From the NCBI GenBank assembly GCA_049518775.1, contig JBEKRL010000081.1, positions 1 through 8,275 on the forward strand: a stretch of 8,275 nucleotides of DNA, read 5' to 3'. The position numbers and the translations under genes were made by a program. The notes beneath the pieces were generated by a model. The model saw only the letters and a list, made by a program, of their open reading frames with translations, was not told the DNA's origin and made no database searches. Below, one piece after another: positions 6,197 to 8,275 of the stretch (position 1 is the stretch's first letter; each line of letters begins with the position of its first letter). Origin of the DNA: Bog-877 sp049518775 (GTDB taxonomy: Bacteria; Chloroflexota; Dormibacteria; Aeolococcales; Bog-877).

Positions 6197-6213
6197 GCCC
6201 CGCCGGGAGGGGC
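6197..6213 (+). terminator. GC-rich stem-loop after msrA
   Basis: GCCCC (6197-6201) pairs with GGGGC (6209-6213) around a seven-base loop, 16 bases after the msrA stop. An alternative pairing, GGGCC (6195-6199) with GGCCC (6216-6220), encloses most of it. No T-tract follows, so it is only a candidate terminator. The remainder of the 163-base gap to the next gene is G-rich and shows no clear promoter. Confidence 0.3.
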
Positions 6214-6331
6214 TCGGCCCGGGGACGGGGTTGGATTCGATCCGGGTGGGGTCCTGGGGGGCGAGAGGTGCTACGCCATGGGCTCCGCTGCGGCCGAAGC
6301 TACCATGGGGGTTCAGGATGGGGTTCCACTC

Positions 6332-6338
6332 AAGGAGG
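6332..6338 (+). promoter_or_regulatory. Shine-Dalgarno site fixing the GTG start of the aldo/keto reductase
   Basis: AAGGAGG lies 5 bases before GTG 6344. In-frame ATGs at 6278 and 6305 would include this site within the coding region and add residues absent from relatives, so the GTG is preferred. Confidence 0.7.
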
Positions 6339-6343
6339 CAGCC

Positions 6344-7327
6344 GTGGAGCAGCGGAAGCTAGGAGGTCAGGGTCTGACGGTTTCTGCCATGGGGCTGGGC
6401 TGCATGGGCATGTCCGAGTTCTACGGCCCAGGGGACGACCAGGAGTCCACCGCCACCATCCACCACGCCCTGGAGCTGGGCATCAACTTCCTCGACACCG
6501 CCGACATGTATGGGCCCTTCAGCAACGAGAAGCTGGTGGGAGCGGCCATCGCTGGCCGCCGCGAGGAGGTGGTCCTGGCCACCAAGTTCGGCAATGAACG
6601 CCGCTCGGACGGCTCCTGGGTCGGGATCAATGGCCGCCCCGACTATGTCCGGGCAGCCTGCGATGCCTCCCTCGGCCGGCTCCAGGTGGACTGCATCGAC
6701 CTCTACTACCAGCACCGCGTCGACCCCCTGGTCCCCATCGAGGAGACGGTGGGGGCCATGTCGGAGCTGGTGGACCAGGGCAAGGTTCGCTATCTGGGGC
6801 TCTCCGAGGCGGCGCCCGCCACCATCCGCCGGGCCCACGCCATCCACCCCATTTCCGCCCTCCAGACCGAGTACTCGCTGTTCAGCCGGGAGCCCGAGGC
6901 TGAGATCCTGCCCACCCTCCGGGAGCTGGGGATCGGGTTCGTCGCCTACAGCCCGCTCGGGCGGGGCATGCTGACCGGCCGCGTGGCCGGGCCCGCGGAG
7001 CTGGCCGAGGGTGACTCCCGGGCCGCTCGGTACCCCCGCTTCCTGGGTGAGAACCGAGACCACAACCTTCGGCTGGTGGCCGGGATCCGCGAGATCGCCG
7101 AAGCCAAGGACGCCACCGCCGGCCAGCTCGCCCTGGCCTGGGTGCTGCACCAGGGCCAGGACGTCGTCCCCATTCCCGGCACCAGGCGCCGCCACTACCT
7201 GGAGGAGAACGCGGCCGCCGCCGAACTGGTGCTGGACGAGGAGACGCTGCGGCAACTGGACGAACTCCTACCGGTCGGGGCCGCCCGCGGCGACCGCTAC
7301 AGCGACATGAGCGCGGTGAACCGCTGA
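6344..7327 (+). CDS. Aldo/keto reductase (LGCMGMS-type, AKR13-like)
   Basis: A 327-residue NADPH-dependent aldo/keto reductase with a TIM-barrel fold. The catalytic tetrad is complete: D51 and Y56 in FLDTADMYGP, K81 in ATKFGN and H124 in YYQHRVDP. The opening VEQRKLGGQGLTVSAMGLGC and the LGCMGMSEFYGP motif are typical of the branch annotated as auxin-induced-type or AKR13 oxidoreductases. The cofactor-binding end (QLALAWVLHQG, then VPIPGTRR) is also present. GTG 6344 is chosen from the AAGGAGG ahead of it and from family alignment; the same frame is open much further upstream, into msrA, but that part is chance. The substrate is unknown: relatives reduce a wide range of aldehydes and ketones. 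It is a single gene between msrA and nrdR; a shared role with MsrA in redox or aldehyde stress is possible but not shown. Confidence 0.93.
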   Translation: MEQRKLGGQGLTVSAMGLGCMGMSEFYGPGDDQESTATIHHALELGINFLDTADMYGPFSNEKLVGAAIAGRREEVVLATKFGNERRSDGSWVGINGRPDYVRAACDASLGRLQVDCIDLYYQHRVDPLVPIEETVGAMSELVDQGKVRYLGLSEAAPATIRRAHAIHPISALQTEYSLFSREPEAEILPTLRELGIGFVAYSPLGRGMLTGRVAGPAELAEGDSRAARYPRFLGENRDHNLRLVAGIREIAEAKDATAGQLALAWVLHQGQDVVPIPGTRRRHYLEENAAAAELVLDEETLRQLDELLPVGAARGDRYSDMSAVNR

Positions 7328-7415
7328 CCGCGAGCAGAGCGGGGCACTAGCCGACTTCGGGAGCCTTCGGGGCGCACCGGATCCCACCGCTTGGGCCCGA
7401 CTCACCCGGCCCGGT

Positions 7416-7431
7416 CCGACTCCGCAGTCGG
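7416..7431 (+). terminator. Perfect stem-loop between aldo/keto reductase and nrdR
   Basis: CCGACT (7416-7421), loop CCGC and AGTCGG (7426-7431) form a six-base perfect stem with a tetraloop. Just upstream, ACCGG (near 7377) can pair with CCGGT (7411-7415), and GGGCC with GGCCC inside it, so the stretch from about 7377 to 7431 is strongly structured. No T-tract follows. It could end the aldo/keto reductase transcript on either strand; it lies about 90 bases after that gene's stop. Confidence 0.35.
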
Positions 7432-7488
7432 CCCGCAGCAGGTGGGGCACAAGTCAGCGGTCCGGCTCAAAGAAGGCACAAGATGGGG

Positions 7489-7496
7489 TATACAAT
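7489..7496 (+). promoter_or_regulatory. nrdR: Likely -10 element of the nrdR promoter
   Basis: TATACAAT contains TACAAT (7491-7496, five of six to consensus) and is an AT-rich island in a GC-rich gap. No good -35 lies at 17 bases (the sequence there is CAAAGA-like). Transcription would start near 7503, giving a leader of about 49 bases before the GTG at 7552. A longer nrdR starting at ATG 7483 would place this element inside the gene and add residues before the MRCPYC-type start normal for NrdR, so I reject that start. Confidence 0.4.
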
Positions 7497-7506
7497 TCGC
7501 GCCGAA

Positions 7507-7522
7507 CCCCCAGATCTCGGGG
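7507..7522. repeat. Imperfect inverted repeat in the nrdR leader
   Basis: A 16-base near-palindrome with arms CCCC/GGGG around a perfect AGATCT centre and one C/C mismatch pair. It starts about 11 bases after the putative -10, at roughly +4 to +20 of the transcript, where a bound repressor would block transcription. It does not resemble the AT-rich NrdR box, so if it is an operator it is for another protein. Confidence 0.35.
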
Positions 7523-7542
7523 TGGGCCAAGACATTCGATTT

Positions 7543-7546
7543 GGAG
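7543..7546 (+). promoter_or_regulatory. nrdR: Shine-Dalgarno site of nrdR
   Basis: GGAG lies 5 bases before GTG 7552. The product then starts as (M)RCPYC, exactly where NrdR proteins begin. Confidence 0.7.
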
Positions 7547-7551
7547 TGAGC

Positions 7552-8052
7552 GTGCGCTGCCCATACTGCAACCACGACGACCTCCGGGTCGTGGACTCCC
7601 GTGACTCGGAGACCGGTGAGGCGATTCGGCGCCGGCGCGCCTGCAACAGCTGCGGGAAGCGTTTCACCACCTACGAGCGGATCGAGTCGATCCCCTTCTA
7701 CATCGTCAAGAAGGACGGGCGCCGCGAGGACTTTGACCGGGCCAAGCTCTTCCAAGGCCTGATGAACGCCTGCAAGAAGCGGGACATCTCCCCCTCCCGG
7801 ATCTCCCAGATGGTGGAGGAGATCGAGGCCGAGCTGCGCGGCCGGGGACACTCCGAGCTGCCCAGCGTCGAGGTGGGGGAGCTGGTGATGGAGCACCTGC
7901 GCCTCCTGGACGACGTCGCCTACGTGCGCTTCGCTTCGGTCTACCGTTCCTTCCGGGACGTCTCCGAGGTCCGCAACGAGATCGACCACCTGCTCCGGGG
8001 CGCCCCTCAGGAAGAGTCGGCCCCGCCCCCGGTCCGACGCCGCTCCCGATGA
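7552..8052 (+). CDS. nrdR: Transcriptional repressor NrdR
   Basis: A 166-residue NrdR, the zinc-ribbon and ATP-cone repressor of ribonucleotide reductase genes. It senses ATP/dATP and binds NrdR boxes as an oligomer. The zinc ribbon is intact: C3 and C6 (CPYC), C31 and C34 (CNSCGKRFTTYER). The ATP-cone spans about 46-136, from IPFYIVKKDGRREDFDRAKL to LDDVAYVRFASVYRSF. The C-terminal tail (APQEESAPPPVRRRSR) is Pro/Arg-rich and slightly longer than usual (family about 150-160). No ribonucleotide reductase gene lies in the window. Instead nrdR overlaps by ATGA a YggS-family gene, a pairing I recall from Gram-positive-type genomes near cell-division genes such as sepF; that setting is inference here. 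Confidence 0.96.
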   Translation: MRCPYCNHDDLRVVDSRDSETGEAIRRRRACNSCGKRFTTYERIESIPFYIVKKDGRREDFDRAKLFQGLMNACKKRDISPSRISQMVEEIEAELRGRGHSELPSVEVGELVMEHLRLLDDVAYVRFASVYRSFRDVSEVRNEIDHLLRGAPQEESAPPPVRRRSR

Positions 8053-8275
8053 GCGGGCCGGCTGTGGAGGAGCGGCTGGCTGCGCTGGTCGCCGAGATCC
8101 GCTCGGCCGAGCGCCAGGCCGGCCGCGCCGAGGGCAGCGTCGAACTGCTGGGGGTCACCAAGGGCCAGCCCCCCGAGCTGGTGCTGGAGGCGACCGCGGC
8201 CGGCCTCCAATCCCTGGGGGAGAACTACGTCCAGGAATGCGCCGCCAAGGAGAGGTGGCTCCGCCAGGCCGGGGC
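8049..8275 (+). CDS. YggS/PROSC-family PLP homeostasis protein, N-terminal part, cut by right edge
   Basis: The first 75 codons of a pyridoxal-phosphate-binding YggS-family protein (known also as YlmE or PipY). It is a single alanine-racemase-like barrel that keeps PLP and amino-acid pools balanced. The PLP lysine is K38 in LLGVTKGQPP, and the strongly conserved GENYVQE motif is at 57-63. The start ATG overlaps the nrdR stop (ATGA), implying co-translation with nrdR. A full-length member would be about 220-240 residues, so about two thirds lies outside the window. The family is clear despite the truncation; no oddity is seen in the visible part. Confidence 0.9.
   Translation, partial: MSGPAVEERLAALVAEIRSAERQAGRAEGSVELLGVTKGQPPELVLEATAAGLQSLGENYVQECAAKERWLRQAG

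Noticed and set aside
5699..6343. Upstream extension of the aldo/keto reductase frame into msrA (apparent 542-residue protein)
   Set aside because: The extra part is Thr/Ser/Arg/Pro-rich shadow of msrA. Family alignment and the AAGGAGG before GTG 6344 place the start there, so this is not a fusion.
7483..7551. Longer nrdR from ATG 7483
   Set aside because: It would add 23 residues before the conserved zinc ribbon, cover the likely promoter and leader repeat, and lacks the well-placed ribosome site found for GTG 7552.
7441..7551. NrdR box upstream of nrdR for autoregulation
   Set aside because: Only one AT-rich stretch (GTATACAAT) is present, with no pair of 16-base ACA..TGT-type boxes at the expected spacing. 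It is better explained as a -10 element.

Overview
This is a high-GC bacterial chromosomal segment (about 70% G+C by eye) that is almost fully coding. It has many GTG and TTG starts, several ATGA or back-to-back gene junctions, and at least one gene with no visible Shine-Dalgarno sequence. The Ppx motif (AIDVGSNTIHLL), a RegX3/PhoB-type regulator beside PhoU, and nrdR followed by a yggS-family gene fit a Gram-positive-type lineage such as Actinomycetota or a high-GC Chloroflexota/Dormibacterota relative. The phylum is inference from gene style, not from a marker gene. I see no mobile element, CRISPR array, rRNA or tRNA.

Left part (1-2220): a possible C-terminal tail of a plus-strand gene ends at 79, followed by a short gap. 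Two minus-strand genes, transcribed from 2220 towards 303, then form an operon: a Ppx/GppA-family phosphatase and a stand-alone CHAD-domain protein. Both families act on inorganic polyphosphate, so this pair is best read as a polyphosphate turnover or binding unit. The Ppx carries an unusual DIGGAS..Q motif.

Centre (2221-5318): a 64-bp divergent promoter region separates ppx from a tight plus-strand cluster. The cluster is a SixA-like phosphohistidine phosphatase, a soluble PAS-histidine kinase (overlapping it by ATGA), PhoU, and an OmpR-class response regulator starting right after the PhoU stop. This is a phosphate-type two-component system with its PhoU adaptor and a candidate His-phosphatase in one unit, back to back with polyphosphate genes. 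No pst transporter genes lie in the window. This is the most interesting part of the sequence.

Right part (5319-8275): msrA (methionine sulfoxide reductase) and an aldo/keto reductase are separately spaced housekeeping or stress genes. nrdR (ribonucleotide reductase repressor) follows, with its own likely promoter and an inverted repeat in the leader. It overlaps by ATGA the start of a YggS/PLP-homeostasis protein that is cut by the right edge. The gaps between these genes hold GC-rich stem-loops without T-tracts, which are possible but unproven terminators.
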